Below are positions 11,056-23,407 of a DNA stretch of 64,000 nt, in pieces. The DNA is from Tetrapyrgos nigripes. Its lineage: Eukaryota; Basidiomycota; Agaricomycetes; Agaricales; Campanellaceae. A model generated the notes under the pieces. That model was not told where the DNA came from. It made no database searches and saw only the letters and a program-made list of their open reading frames with translations. The stretch lies in contig JAACJM010000014.1 of the NCBI GenBank assembly GCA_013368315.1, positions 744,001-808,000 on the forward strand, read 5' to 3'. Numbering within the stretch: the stretch's first letter is position 1; each line of letters starts with the position of its first letter. Position numbers and translations under genes: made by a program.

Positions 11056-12121
11056 ATGTCCGTGCTACCTTGGCACCAGTGTAGCTCAGATAATGGGCCC
11101 TTTTCACGTGAAGTACCACCGCTGACTTCTGGCCAAGATCGTTCGGGACAAAGAAAACTAACGTTTACAAGCTCAGCTCGGAAGAGAGAACTTGGAAGGA
11201 AAGCAATCTGCAGGGCGAACGGTGAGTTTTCTTGCATGAAATGCAAAAGGCTTCATCGACTGACACTCGTCATTTCTCTTCATCTTCCCCAAATCTTCCC
11301 CAGGGCTTAACCACGGCAGATACTTTTACACTTTCTACTGCCTTCTAGGAGTTCCGTTGGAGTAGGTACGACGAAGCAAACGATGATAATAGATGTGGAA
11401 TGCTGCTCCGAGTCCTACGGACTGTCCTGTACCTAAAGCTACTGCCAAATAGCTACACACAAACCCTAAACCTCACAGGCACCCCTACTCCACCGTCGAG
11501 AGCAAGTCGAGTCTATTCTGGCAGTTGCCGGGGTACACTGTGCAAATGCCTGCCTTTTCGTCAAGCCGGTGATACGAGAAGATGAGAAGGATGGATGTCA
11601 AAGGACAGGATTGTATGATGGGTTTGGGACATGGATTGGATACGGAAGGTCTGGAGAAGATGGCGACATGGATCTTGCGTAGCGACAGCCTGACACGTCA
11701 AACTTGGCAGATGCTCTTCACAGCTATGCTCCTTCTCAACTCAGTAATGTCTCGTTCTTGCTGTTTTCGCCCAAGACTACGTTCTGGATGCGTATTATGA
11801 TTGGGTAACCAAGGCTCTTACTCGCGCTGAGACTCTGGATGCTCAGTTACGTCCACTTCCACCTCGTCATCATTCATGAATCCTTTCGAGATGGACGCTA
11901 GTACCCTTTCATCGCCGGTATCATCAAATCTCTCCCCATGCATTTCGCCTGTCATGAGCGTAGAGCCAGGGGCCGGGTTTTGGGTATCGTTGTTGATAGA
12001 GAAATGAGCATTACCTGCAGTTGGATATATCAAGGCACCAATTCCGACTCCGGAGCTGTGGGATGCGTTTGTTAAGGGCTGGTACAAGTTTCAAAGAATG
12101 TGTCTAGCGTCAAAACTCTGA
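11056..12121 (+). pseudogene. Acyl-CoA oxidase remnant, copy 1 (heavily degraded)
   Basis: Scattered fragments follow the order of an acyl-CoA oxidase. ELGRKAICRANG with a GT-AG intron runs into LTTADTFTLSTAF. GLGHGLDTEGLEKMATW is equivalent to the TELGHG flavin-domain segment. AQDYVLDAYYDWVT lies in the C-terminal domain, and a tail reads GYIKAPIPTPELWDAFV and ends in ASKL. The pieces lie in different frames separated by stops. The stretch from the middle of the dehydrogenase fold to the C-terminal domain is largely missing (about 1.07 kb against 2.1 kb for copy 2). Each fragment matches the second copy at 13209-15310, so this is a truncated paralogue. SKL at the end is a type-1 peroxisomal signal. 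No function is expected. Confidence 0.8.
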
Positions 12122-13208
12122 CGTGAATGCTCTATACCAGTATGATTTTCTCTCTGCTTCATTTTTAATACACCCTGAGGTTGTTCTATCCTTGTCAAGG
12201 CTTGTTCCTCTCCGGTCAATCTTCCTCCAACACAGGCACATTGACGGTCTACAGATCAAATGTCCAAAGACACACAGCGAATGCAGGCTGAAGGCATTAG
12301 GCACGAAATATTCGGAGAAACAGGAGGATAGCTGTCTTCTATTTCTGATGAAGCTCTATGGTTATACCCGGTGATACGAGTGCCGTAGCGAACCAAGTCG
12401 CTCTCTGGAAAAAATAGCACAGCCACATTGACAGTCCAGGAGGACGAAAATGTATGGAATTCGAACAATAAGACGACATCTTGGCTCTGGAAATTATGGA
12501 GCCGATGCAAACTCTTATTATGCTTGTTATAGCTACGCTGGACACCATTGGCACGATAGGAGACTTCAGATACGTCTAGGTCAGAGCGCTGGACCAAGGA
12601 ACCGGTGACCAGTCTGATGCAGCAGTAATGAACCTTTCGAAGGCCTCCTCATCAACGTCTCGCACGAGGAACGGCATCCTTTGTGCTATTTGGATAACAC
12701 CTTATGACCTTTCTGTTTACGAAATCAAGCATGGCTCGGAAGATGGCTTCCTGGTACATGATGAACATCCTTGCGGTGATCAAGATTGGTATCAGATTCT
12801 GCCCAAATCGATCACTCTTATTCCGTCTAAAACTCCAGCATCTCGCCTCTTAATACGAGTAAGAGTTATTGTCGCATAAAGCTTCTTAACATACTGACGT
12901 TTTCAAACTAGGTCAGTGGACGAATCTAGTGCGTTCATGGTACTATTCTTCCGCGAATCTAGCCTTAAAGCAATTATGCTGATGTTAGGATCCTATATTG
13001 ATTGGATTCCTGAGACGCTTGACATGGAGGGCAACGGGAACTTTGTCCTCTGACATGTACAACAACCTAGTCCGTGTCAGTAACTCCACGATAATTGTCT
13101 GCGGGGCCAAATAGCAGTTTGGCTTGCCCATAAAGCCCCCACACTCTCTCAAAGATAAGAAAGATATAACTCTTATCCGTCTCGGGCTCATAGTGTTGAT
13201 CTCTAGCC
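12122..13208. other. Spacer between the two acyl-CoA oxidase remnants
   Basis: There is no gene that I can support. A frame at 12628-12879 (83 codons) and overlapping frames on both strands near 12256-12597 have no recognisable motifs. I found no repeats shared with the flanking pseudogenes. Confidence 0.4.
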
Positions 13209-15310
13209 ATGTCTTCTCGAAGCGGTCCTGCGCCCTCACGACTGTCCCTCTCGGAATGGGATCGAGGACTATCGGCCACGTCTGCAAACCGACTTTCTCT
13301 CAAGACAATGCACCTGCTTAGGCAACCGCTTTTCTCCCTCAAGCAAGAATGGAACATACATAAGCTGACTCCAAAGGAAAGAGCTCAGTTGAGCTTTGAG
13401 TGTCTGAAAGCAATTGCCAAAGCTAACGGTGAGCAGTAGTATGTATGCTGAATATTTGTTTTGACCGAGTCTCTTGCCTAGCTAGATCTAACTCTCATGG
13501 ACATAGCCTACGTATCTCCCGCTTTCTTGCATTCCTATCGAGATCCCATAACTCCTCGATGATGGAACCATTACTCTGTTCACTATTCTCTTCAACCTCA
13601 TCGTTGGAACCCTCTGCCAATACATCCCCTTTCGTCGTCATGATGCGAAATTTGAGGGATTAGTAGTAAAGTTGATGAAGATGGAGATTAATGGCCAATG
13701 GTGCATAACAGAAGTCGGACATGGATTAGATGTTGATAATCTGGAAACTACAGCTACCTGGGTCCCGACTCCGACTAGCGGTACTACTACAAGCGACCCA
13801 AATGGTGCTGACTTCGATGCCATGGTGGCGAAAGGTCATTGGCTGTTACACACCCCTCGACCTGAGGCAGCTAAGATCATGGCAGTCACTGCACCTTTTA
13901 GTACCGGAACTCCATGTGTCGCAGTTGTGTTTGCAAGAATGATACTTGGGGATGAAGATAAAGGGGTTCGACCATTTGTCGTCGATATTCATGACGGGGA
14001 CAACTTATACGAGGGTATAAGCGTCAAGTGCGTTTTAATCCTCTCGTCGTCTTCTCCTTCATGCTAGACCACTGACAAGTCTACTCGCAGATTACTTCCA
14101 CCCCAAGGAGGCTCGGACCCTCTTCCACACTCGATAACTTATTTCAACAATGTCAGACTCAGCGGACGCTCTTTTGGAGTATCCTCAACATATTTAGAGC
14201 TGTGCTGTCGATTCGTTGTCCATGCCAAATCCGGATTCAAACAAACGATTCCTCACATCCCTCAGCGTCCCACAGTCCAAACCCAGCTTTGCCCAATCAA
14301 TCTACCGTGTCTCGATCGGTGCACTCGCGTTATCCTTGTCAGCTTCAAATTATATCAAGCTGAGTGCTACTATTGGATTGGTTTATTCTGGTCAAAGGTG
14401 TATAGGACGTCCTTCGAGTAACGGCGACCGTCAGAACAAGCAGATCCCAATCATCACTTTCTCGACCCAACAATATCCCATCCTCACTGCAGTCGCACAG
14501 GCATATGTATTGGATGCGTTCTATGACTGGGTGACAGAGGAAGCGTCATTTTTGAATCCTGTTACAGTTGACGACACTACTCTCCGCATCCGCCGCGCCA
14601 TGGCTGGGATCACCAAAGCTATGACCATCCAGTTTGCCTATCGCGGTTGTCTTTCCATTTCCGAGAGATGCGGCTGGCGAGGCCTATTTCGCGCCAATAT
14701 GATGTCAAGAATGCATGCTCTGGCGAGAGGACTAGCCATAGCAGAAGGAGATATTGTGGGTGTTTCCATGCGTACCACAATGGAGCTGCTTTTGGGGAGG
14801 TACAAGATGCCGCTAGCTACAGATCCTCAGAATATACTAGCGAAGCATGAGCAAGGGTTGTTGCAGGAATGTAGAGAGGTGTTGATGAAGACGAAGACGC
14901 ATCGTTCAGAAGAAGTCAATAACCATGTTTTACCGAGATGCCAGAAGATTGTGGAGGCGATTGGGCATAGACTGGCTTACGAGGCTGCGGCCGGTGCTTC
15001 CCAGAATGGAGTAGCTATACCAACGTGCGTTTTGGACCTCTTTAAAATTAGCGTCGTACGGTTGGATGAGGCTTGGTATATCGAAAATATACCGGGACTT
15101 ACGAGAAAGACGCTAGACGAACAGGAGGTCAAAGCCATGGCTGCAGTTTTGGAAATCGCTGATAGGTTGATAGAGAAGTAGGGATTACTTTCAGGTGGAT
15201 ACGTGACGGCGCCGATTGCGACTCGGGAGATGTAGGATGACTTTGTGGATGGTCTAGACAACTATGAAGGAGTGCGTCACGGTGTTAGCAATATTGCGTC
15301 AAAACTTTGA
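13209..15310 (+). pseudogene. Acyl-CoA oxidase, copy 2 (near full length, broken)
   Basis: This copy covers the whole acyl-CoA oxidase architecture (first step of peroxisomal beta-oxidation). An N-terminal exon starts at ATG 13209. LMDIAYVSPAFLHSYRDPI follows an intron. The flavin segment ITEVGHGLDVDNLETTATW comes next, then KGVRPFVVDIHD, an intron at about 14032-14090, FNNVRLS, YRVSIGALALS, AQAYVLDAFYDWVT and a helical C-terminal domain to LIEK. Damage: a one-base frame change near 13558 (DPITP/DDGTITLFTILFN), another frame break near 14150-14180 after NVRL, and in-frame TAG codons at 15179 and 15233. The same frame beyond the stops reads GYVTAPIATREM and ends in SKL, a peroxisomal signal. 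It could be a gene misread by sequencing error, but four lesions favour a pseudogene. Confidence 0.8.
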
Positions 15311-16055
15311 TCTAGGACTGGGTGGTTACCTCAGTGTGTTATCGAAGCTGACGTTATCAGGGATAGTATATCGAGCATATTTCTGGGTTTACGGGGCAGA
15401 TCTCGAGGAGGCCAGAGCGACGGATGCTGTTATGGAGAATGGAAGATGGGACTTGCTTGGGTTATGGTTGACAACCAATACCACCAATGGTTGTGTCAAC
15501 GCACCCAACTGCTACTCGGGAATCGTGGTACAGCGAATTTGGGAGAGCTGGAGGAGTTTGGAAGACCAAAGCTTTGACTTGACTAATTGACCATCTTATG
15601 TACTCACAAATATTCCTTTTGTCGTGTAAGACTCGGATGTCTCGCCAATCCCCCGCAAGAGTCAAGACACGCAAGTGAGGTTTTTGACCGCACGTGGTCG
15701 TGTAAGGAAACGCTTTCCCCAAACGTCGATGGACGAATTGCTGGCAAAGAGTAGGAAATCCGCTGTTGAACATTCCTCGTCAACCGGTGAGCTATGTTCA
15801 GTGACCTTTTTCTGCTCATTGACTAACTTCCAATGACAAGCACCAAATTTGGCCGGTGACCGTCAGTGGTCCGAGTCGCCAGAAAACCCTTTGCCCAACC
15901 ACAGCCGTACTGCATACCTAACGAACGTGGGGAGCGCCTGTAGATCACGCTAACAATTCATCGCCGGTCGAGTCACTCTTGACTTTGGCTCTTGAACAAC
16001 TCCTTCCTCCCGTTTCCTCTTCACACCTAGACCTTGTAGAGAACAAGTAGAGAGC
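15311..16055. other. Intergenic, no supported gene
   Basis: The only frames are short ones on both strands (for example 15264-15590 plus and 15462-15773 minus), with no family signature. The last about 100 bases are pyrimidine-rich and are probably the promoter/5' UTR of the phosphatase gene that follows. Confidence 0.4.
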
Positions 16056-17159
16056 ATGCTCACGGTGACTTTGGTGCGTATTATGTGTCTGGGCTGGTCC
16101 AAATGGACACTGACCGAGGTTCTATATGTTTTGCAGGTTAGACACGGCGAATCTGAAGATAATCCTGTTAGTAGTTTCCGAGTGTTGCCTCATCGATATT
16201 CGATATGCTCATCTTCTTGGCAACTGTAGAAAGCAATTTGGGCAGGATGGAAAGATGCTCCTCTATCTCAGCTTGGTAAGTACATTGTTTTGAGAGGCTC
16301 GCTCATTGTTCTATATCATTGACTTTTACAGGTCGAAGACAAGCAGCAGCCGTCGGAGCATTTTTCCGTGCACACACCCTAGCTAATCCCGCACATAAAC
16401 CCCACACCATTTATGCTTCGCCTCTCCTTCGTGCTCGTGAGACTGGACAAGCTATTCGCGACTCTCAACCCCATCCAAAGCCCGAATTCGTCGTGAACCC
16501 AGATCTCCGAGAGCAGTATTTCGGGATTGCCGAAGGTCACCCATGGACGTATCAACGACCTGATGGGAAGAGTGCTGAGCAGCTAATCAGCGAAGGCATC
16601 TATCCCGTTCTCTTTGAAAGGCATGAAAAGTTTCCGGAAGGGGAGAGCTCCGACGACTTGAGGATTCGCACGGATAGAGTGGTGAGGGAGTGTATAGTGC
16701 CTCATTTAGGCAAGGATGTTGCAGGGGATAGACATATTGTAATGGCAAGCCACGGGTTGTGTATTGCCGAGCTTGTGGCTTCAGTGATCAAGTTGGATCC
16801 TTCATGGCCTGTGGGCTCGGATGATACTTATAGAGGGATGCTCAATACAGCGTGGGCAAGGCTGGAAATAGACCCACAGTGCGTAGTTTTCTTCCCTCCC
16901 ACTCTCCTGAAAAGTCTGATCTAATTTGACCACAACAGCGAAGATGGTGGTTCCTCATACAAAGTTCGCGTTACGCATTTTAACGAAGGAGGACACCTGA
17001 AGGACTTGGTAAATATTTGACTTTACTGCATAATAAGCTCTCGTTAACACTCGTTTGAAGGACGTACCCACTGCGTCTGAACCCGATCCAGAAACAGATG
17101 ACACTGCTAATGCGGAAGCACGAGCATTCTTCAGTGGCGGGCTGAAGGTCGAGAACTAG
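16056..17159 (+). CDS. Histidine phosphatase (phosphoglycerate-mutase-like)
   Basis: Six exons (16056-16073, 16137-16166, 16230-16275, 16332-16878, 16939-17008, 17061-17159) give 810 nt and 269 aa. The catalytic RHG motif is at residues 8-10 (TLVRHGESEDN), where the nucleophilic His forms the phosphohistidine. The supporting segments SPLLRARETGQA and LREQYFGIAEG follow. The second catalytic His is in MASHGLCIAEL. Two tiny first exons of 18 and 30 nt place introns on either side of RHGE. This is the histidine phosphatase superfamily, branch 1. The substrate is not predictable: both small-molecule and protein phosphatases have this fold. No signal peptide is seen, so a cytosolic location is likely. 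Confidence 0.9.
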
Positions 17160-17677
17160 TTGTAGAACTTGATAGAATGACAGAGGTAACTGGGCATGTA
17201 CGGTAAAGCAAGACAGACGTATAGAATTCTGAACATTAGCCATCTATCCGCTACCTATGTACATTCTCCAAGCTGTTATAAGGTGGATGTTACAACCTGT
17301 GCCTTCACTCCTTCTGCTTAGGTCTTGATCTTTGTGGAAGAGCGCCAAGGCCAAGTCAACGCGAGCCGTTAGTCATTTCTTTCCCTCAGCTCACTTCCGC
17401 TAACTTTCCCCTTCACTCTGATACGTAAGACGGATCCTCTTCGCGCTTACATCTATCAAGAATCCTCTTGTTGGTTCCAGAAATTCCTGGGTGGTCTCAT
17501 TTACCGTTTAAGTTTGTTGACTCTTTCGGTTTCCGGGTCATCGTCACTGTCACCGTTTCGCAGGAATCCAGTCCAGGATGAGAAAAGCACGGGGTGGTGT
17601 CTCTCGCTACGTCAAGATTAGCGTAGGAGGCGGATGTTTCTGTTGTCCAGTCCAAACTAGGAAGTTGAGCATCCCAG
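17160..17677. other. Intergenic between phosphatase and unknown gene
   Basis: This is the probable 3' UTR and promoter. A minus-strand frame at 17497-17844 (115 codons) overlaps the start of the next gene and has no recognisable domain, so I do not call it. Confidence 0.4.
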
Positions 17678-18704
17678 ATGCAGCAGGGACGTGAACCAGC
17701 GGAGGAGAGACGCGAACAACTTCTTGCTGGTGTGTAGCTGCTATACTTCCTTCCCGTGTTAATATGACGGGTAGACCTTGAAAATAGGTCTGGATGACGA
17801 ATCTCGAGAAGTGATAGACGATCTTGCCAGTGGTTCCTCAACAACGGTCTGGGATAAGTACATCCTTATGGCCGACTGTGTGTCTCATTCTTCTTTTACG
17901 CGCACTGAAAATTTGCCTTGCCCCCCAGAATGTTGCAAACGCAAGGACGGAAGAATATGGAAACCAGAGTCAACTCCCGTCACGCCAAATGGGACGCTCT
18001 CATGTGTCCTTTGACTGAAGCCTTCGTTGAACGGAAGAAATCAGACGAAGAAACCAATAATACTACTGCGACACTTAATGTCACTGTCATGACCTCTCAA
18101 TCTCCCGAAGACTTCACCAAAACCGAAGGGTTCGATAAGTTTGGCAGGGAAGTTTTCGGTATCTATTCCTTGCAAATTCCTTGGCACGCTCAACACTCAT
18201 CAAACGCGACGAAAACACCGTTAGTCCAGTTGTCCTCCGAGTCGTCTGTGGGGGATTTCATAGAAGCGCGTCAGAACAACCGTCCATCGCTTTCTCACCT
18301 CTCGAACTTCTCTGCAGTATTCGCTTGCTCAAAGCTTCATACAGTGTGACGTCGTTTCTGAATGTTATCTGTGATGTCTAAAGGTGTGTACATATGGACT
18401 TGATTGGTTTTCGCCCTGAAACTGACTCGTCGTCCATTTAGATCCTATACCACAAGTTTTACCGGACAACGCTATCGGAGGCATTAACGTTTATGTGCAG
18501 ATACGTCCCAAAGCAACTGCACTGGCACTGGAGCCCATCAAGAAGAACATACAGGCTTCAGCACTTCCGGCAGCGTTAGCTTGTATGAGCTTGCTACGCC
18601 TCACTGAAGACTCTGATGCTGTCGGATGTAGTACATGTTCGCTTTGGCTAGTAAATTCTCAAAGGCACTACTGGATTTACCATGAAATGGAGTATGCATA
18701 CTAG
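17678..18704 (+). CDS. Unidentified multi-exon gene or gene remnant
   Basis: Exon 1 (ATG 17678 to 17729) joins in frame across a 58-nt GT-AG intron to 17788 and reads LAGLDDESREVIDDLASG. A second intron ends at CCCCCAG before 17930. The next open frame (HAKWDALMCPLTEAFVERKK) is charged and protein-like. Further on, a frame at 18440-18704 reads INVYVQIRPKATALALEP. The exon links after 17880 are uncertain. The best donor there (GTGTGT) would create a stop, and only a weak donor two bases later keeps the frame. I recognise no domain. It may be a live gene with a different splice pattern or a decayed copy. Confidence 0.4.
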
Positions 18705-18769
18705 TACTGCGGATACAGAGTAAGCACGCTACCTCCCCATAAACATGCGTTTTAAACGAAAGGAAAGTG

Positions 18770-21100
18770 TTTTAACGTGCTCTTAGTCGACATTTCCCTC
18801 CCTTGTCTCCAAGGCAAGGTTAGGAAAATGCCTACAAGCCCGGGGCCCACGACAAGGGAGCACGAGGAAAGAGGGCTTATGAGTAAATCATATAGCACCT
18901 CTCACCGCCCCCAGGAAAATGGGAAACGCACTTTGGAGGGATCGACGAGTGTTGGTAAGACCATTCGGTGCCAGGGGGTCCGTAAGCTAGAGAGAGAGAG
19001 CGCTGTTCGGATAATGAGGGATCAGTCGAGTAAATGAAGGATAAAGCGAGGATGAAATAGGGAGATCGAAATGCGTACCCGAAGTTGTGACACGATGATC
19101 TGAAGAACCAGACACTGTGGGAGTCGGTGAGTGGGTTAGCAGTCTACTAGACGTTGTATACAAAGCGTAATCCAGAAACGAAAGAGATAAGTAGGCCATT
19201 GGTTGAATAAAGTCGATGTTCATGTCGATATCACTCTGGTGCTATCACACTGCTAGTAAACTAACAATAGGTTCTGGTTAGCTCTGTAACTTCCACAGAA
19301 TGGAAAGATTGAAATGAAACTCGCCTTTATCTTTCCCTTGGTCGTCTTCAGTCGTTGTCGTCAGTCACTGTTGATGTTGTCGTCAAACTCATTCAAACTT
19401 AGCACCCACCCGCCCATCCCGTCGACACACACTCTTGATTTTCTCACCGTTGGCGGCTGTTTTTGTTCAGAGTCTCATTGATCTCACTGCTAAGCCTTAA
19501 GTTAGGTTGAAGTTGAACTTATCCGGAGTCAAAATCAAAATAAGAAAGTACTCACCTCCGTCTTTTCCTTGCCCTCATCGTTGAAACCTCAGCATCGTCA
19601 GTCAATTATCGGAGTTGTCGTTAGTAGTCAGACTTAGCGACGAGCCACATTGATATTGATGACACACTCTTGATCGAGTCTCATTCTTGAAGCTGACTGC
19701 CCACCCACCCACCCTGTTGACACACACGTTCCTGATCAAGTCTTGGTCTTAATGGTCTTGAGGTTGAAGCTGTCGATGCCACTAATAACAAGAACTGAAG
19801 AGACAACTTGAACGTCTTGCTGCCTTGCGCCTTGCTGCCTTGTGTCTTGCTGTCTTGTGTCTTGTTGCCTTGCGTCTTGAATCACCCACCCTTGAAAGCT
19901 TAAAGTGGTCCTACCTTGACCTTGCAATACGACGACGACAAATCTTGAGTCTTGAAGGAATATTGTTGCAGTGGGCGCGAAAGCAGCTGGAGCACGCGAG
20001 ATATGTTGAATGTTAAAGTTGATTCGGTGTTGCGAAGTGAGTGGGGCAGATAGGAAACGAGTGGCATCTGATGTTGACACGCCAGAGAGGTGGTGACGAT
20101 CAATTGTGAATGATAGGAAGGTCGAAGGAGATATCGAGGATTGTTGTGGTGGGTGGCGTAGTGAGTGTATAAGTGTTCGAAGGGGATGATGACGAGTACA
20201 GGAATGGTAAAGGAAGTGGTAAACGAGGAAGTAAGTATGTAGCGAAGGTAAAAAGGATGTTGAGCTAGACGCACCTAGGGCGAGAGATGTGCAACATACG
20301 ATGACGCGAGCGAGAACAACTAGGAATGGTGAAGGAAGTAAACAATGAAGTAAGTAGTAGTCAAAATGTAGCGCAGGTCAAAGAGGATGTTGAGCAAGGT
20401 GACGCACCTATGGTGAGAGATGTACAACATCTGATGGCGATGGCGACGTCGACGAGAGCGAGAACAATGCCAGGTTGAAGTACTCGGAGAGTCGAACGTT
20501 GACGAGCAGTAGTGTGGGATGGCAGAGAGAACTAGTGTTAGTGGAGAATTATTGCGGAAGAGAGGAGGGTGAGGCGGAGGAGATGATGGTGGAAGAAAAG
20601 AAAGAGATGCTGTTTATTGTTTTCTCGGCTCGCGCTGGCCTTTATAACCCATCCACCAATCCAAGCGTAATAATTTCCTTATTTAGACGACGCGTCCTAA
20701 TACGTAACCTCGTGCAGGGTCGCGAGGAAGTATGTCATGTGCAGACATTAAGGTGTACAAGAAGCAATTACAAGATGGCGATACCTTCGAGGAGAGTACA
20801 GGCTGATGTGACTGTAGATTTTAATCAACCCGAAAACAATCGTGTGGGCCCGATATGGTGATTGTGGGCGTCGATTGGGCATTAAAACCACTAAGCTTTC
20901 CGATTAGAGCTGAATTGTTGATTGGAAACGAATCGAGAGACCTAACAGTTATGTTCTCAATCGAGTATGGTACATAATGTACAGCAATGTGTCTCGAGGG
21001 ATCCGAGTCAGTAAGTCATGAATATTATGGATGCCGACGAACACGCCTGCTCCGCCTGGTGATTAGGCTCCAAAAGGCCCCGAACTTACTGTTTCTTAGG
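18770..21100 (-). repeat. Long non-coding repeat, copy A (minus orientation)
   Basis: Its reverse complement matches copy B (29931-34114) over most of its length. Shared text includes GATTGGTGGATGGGTTATAA followed by AGGCCAG and GCGAGCCGAGAAAAC (a TATA-like promoter context). Other shared segments are CTTCCTCGTTTACTAC-like pyrimidine tracts, CCCCCGGGGGCGGTGAGAGG-like text, and the terminal GTCGACTAAGAGCACGTTAAAA. Long frames inside it (such as 19900-20274 minus) are open by composition only. I see no reverse transcriptase, integrase or transposase. It could be a solo LTR, a non-autonomous element or an old duplication. End coordinates are where similarity to copy B fades. Confidence 0.65.
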
Positions 21101-21885
21101 AGATGGTCATGAGAAGAATTTAGGTGCGCCAAAAAACCTGAGATGCGCAAGTTCAGAAACTTGGTATCCGTTAAATGTTTCATCCTTCCTTACACGTCTA
21201 GTAACCAATTCTATCGCTGTCTGCGAGGCCCACTCGAGGATGATAAGCCATTGCGTCGAAAATATACCACTGGCTCGGACTAAGTTTACGTTCCAACATG
21301 AGCAAGTGTGTCTGGACTGGAGAACGCGAAAAAATGGGTTGGAACGATCTCGTTTGTCAGGTGAGAACAGTTCATCAAGAATTGAAGGCGCAGGTACGCA
21401 CCGTGAACGAAGATAGGAAGGTCATTATCAGTTCAGAAGGAGCCCTACCACCATAGAGAAGGCTTTATAATTACTCAAAAATGATCGCCTTGAGACCGCT
21501 GTCTTGGATGCTAAAGTACATTGGCTCCAATGAACAGCTTCTGCTTCAGGAATAGACGAATCCAAGTGACATAGTTCTAGCGTACACCGGTCCCAGTGTC
21601 ATCGGTAATAAATGTAGAACAAGACCATTCCCAGTATCTTGACTCAGTTTTCAGAGCTCTATCACGTTCTTTCATTCGTGTTCTGAAGGGTGAGACTGGT
21701 CGGATGGGTGTGGAGGACGAACATGTGAACAAATATATGCAATTTCAAACGTCTTCTTACCAACGACCATTTCTGGATCTGAGTCCTCCAGTATGCCTCT
21801 CAATTCCTCACATACCTGGATCTTCAGTTCAGAAATCTCCAGCTCAATTAATCATCTCTGTCCACAGCAATGCCGAACTATCTGC
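21101..21885. other. Unique spacer between repeat A and the duplication arm
   Basis: I see no supported gene. A frame covering 21596-22117 has no ATG at its 5' end and runs across the duplication breakpoint near 21886, so it is a chance fusion of unique sequence with copied 5' UTR/intron sequence of RPL27A. Confidence 0.5.
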
Positions 21886-22151
21886 TAGGCGAATCAACAC
21901 TGCAATTCCGAAATCCACGACTTTCTCCTCGACTTTCTCCTCGACCCCTAAAGGTGCGTTATTGCCCTCTGTCTACCCCGAAATGCTGTTTGTCCGTCAT
22001 CTGGAAGGTCTATTGTCATACGGAACACCGAAAATGCTGGAAAAATCGGTGGAAATGGTTGGATGGTCGACTCGGATGACGCTGTTTGGCTGGACTTGTC
22101 ATTTCCTCAAAACTTGAAACTTACGCCTTGCCTTTTCTTCAGACCTGAAAT

Positions 22152-22686
22152 ATGCCGACTCGTTTCTAGAATACTTGCAAGCAGCCTGGTGGTCGTGGTC
22201 TCGCTGGTGGTCAGCACCATCACCACAGGTCCGTTCTATTTCCTTCATACTAACTATTCAGTGCTAACACTGCTCTCAAGGACCAACTTCGGTAAGGTTG
22301 GTATGCGTCACTTCCACCTTACCCGCAACCAGTACTGGCGTCCCATCATCAACGTCGACAAGCTGCGGAGTTTTGTGCCTGAGGAGGAGAAGAAGGGTCT
22401 ATCTAAGGACTCGAAAGTCGTCCCCGTCACTGACGTCCTATGGGTGCGGAAAAGTCTTGGGTAAAGGAACGTGAGTTTTTGGTTCGCTGCTTTACTAGTG
22501 CAGTACTAAACAAAAAGCTTCTTAATAGCCTCCCCAAACTCCCATTCATTGTAAAAGCAAAATTTGTTTCCGAGATCGCAGAGTGCGTACCTATCATGTC
22601 TTCTTCACCTAACCAGAGTCACTGACACCCTTATTTGCAGGCGAAAAATCAAGGAAGCCGGCGGTGTTGTAAAGCTCATTGCATGA
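22152..22686 (+). pseudogene. RPL27A (uL15) pseudogene in the left duplication arm
   Basis: This is a copy of the gene at 37606-38219 with all four exons still recognisable. The sixth codon is TAG (MPTRF then stop). Exon 1 is 77 nt instead of 125 through an internal 48-nt deletion. Exon 2 (22281-22470) is 29 nt shorter, with a 24-nt loss after GACCAACTTC and a further 5-nt loss near 22437 that shifts the frame. The exon 4 equivalent still ends in KLIA. The intact copy, the lost upstream promoter and these lesions leave no doubt that it makes no ribosomal protein. Confidence 0.93.
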
Positions 22687-23407
22687 GGGATTATATTCTT
22701 CTACTGTTATCTCTACCTTGTTTTTTTTTTCTCGCATATGTGCCTATCCGCCCATGACATGACAACATGCCCCATGCAAAATATGGATTCTTGCATGTGC
22801 CTTTGAGGACAGTCTTGACCAACGCAACAGTCAACTGCAGTTGCCAAAGGCTTGGTACATAGCGCTCATAGCAGTGTCTTCCATGTATTTTCAGGAGTCA
22901 GAATTCTGATGTATTTATGATTCTTCTGTCAGATCTTGGAATCACCTGCTGAATGTTGGTGCTGAAGCGCTGATATCTGCGCTTCTACTCTATTCATCAA
23001 GGACTATGTGTAGCACGCAGCAGGCTTGCTTGTCCGCTGGTTACATCTCGAGCTAGTGCTGTTCTTCTACGTCCTAGATATCAATGTTATAAAACTCATG
23101 AGTTGCTAGCAAAGGTCGGTACACCTGCTTTCTACTGCTATCTCAGGTTCAACAGCTCTTGTCAGGTACACTGCTGTATGATGGTGTCTCCTTTTAAGGT
23201 TAAAGTGTCTTTACTGCAGAAGACTGTGGATGTAAAGGCGTGGGATTGCTCGATGGCAGTACAGCAGTATACATTGTGGAAAGTATTTATGCCTTTCATT
23301 TGAGCTTTATCGATCATCTCTTTTCCTTCTCCTCTCCTCCCTCCCCCCCTTCCCTTTTCTTCCCTCTTCCCTCTTCCCATTTCCTTCTCTCTGTCCTCCC
23401 TCCCTCC

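Noticed and set aside
21596..22117. 173-codon open frame running into the left duplication arm
   Set aside because: It has no ATG at its start, crosses the duplication breakpoint, and its right part is the copied 5' leader/intron of RPL27A.
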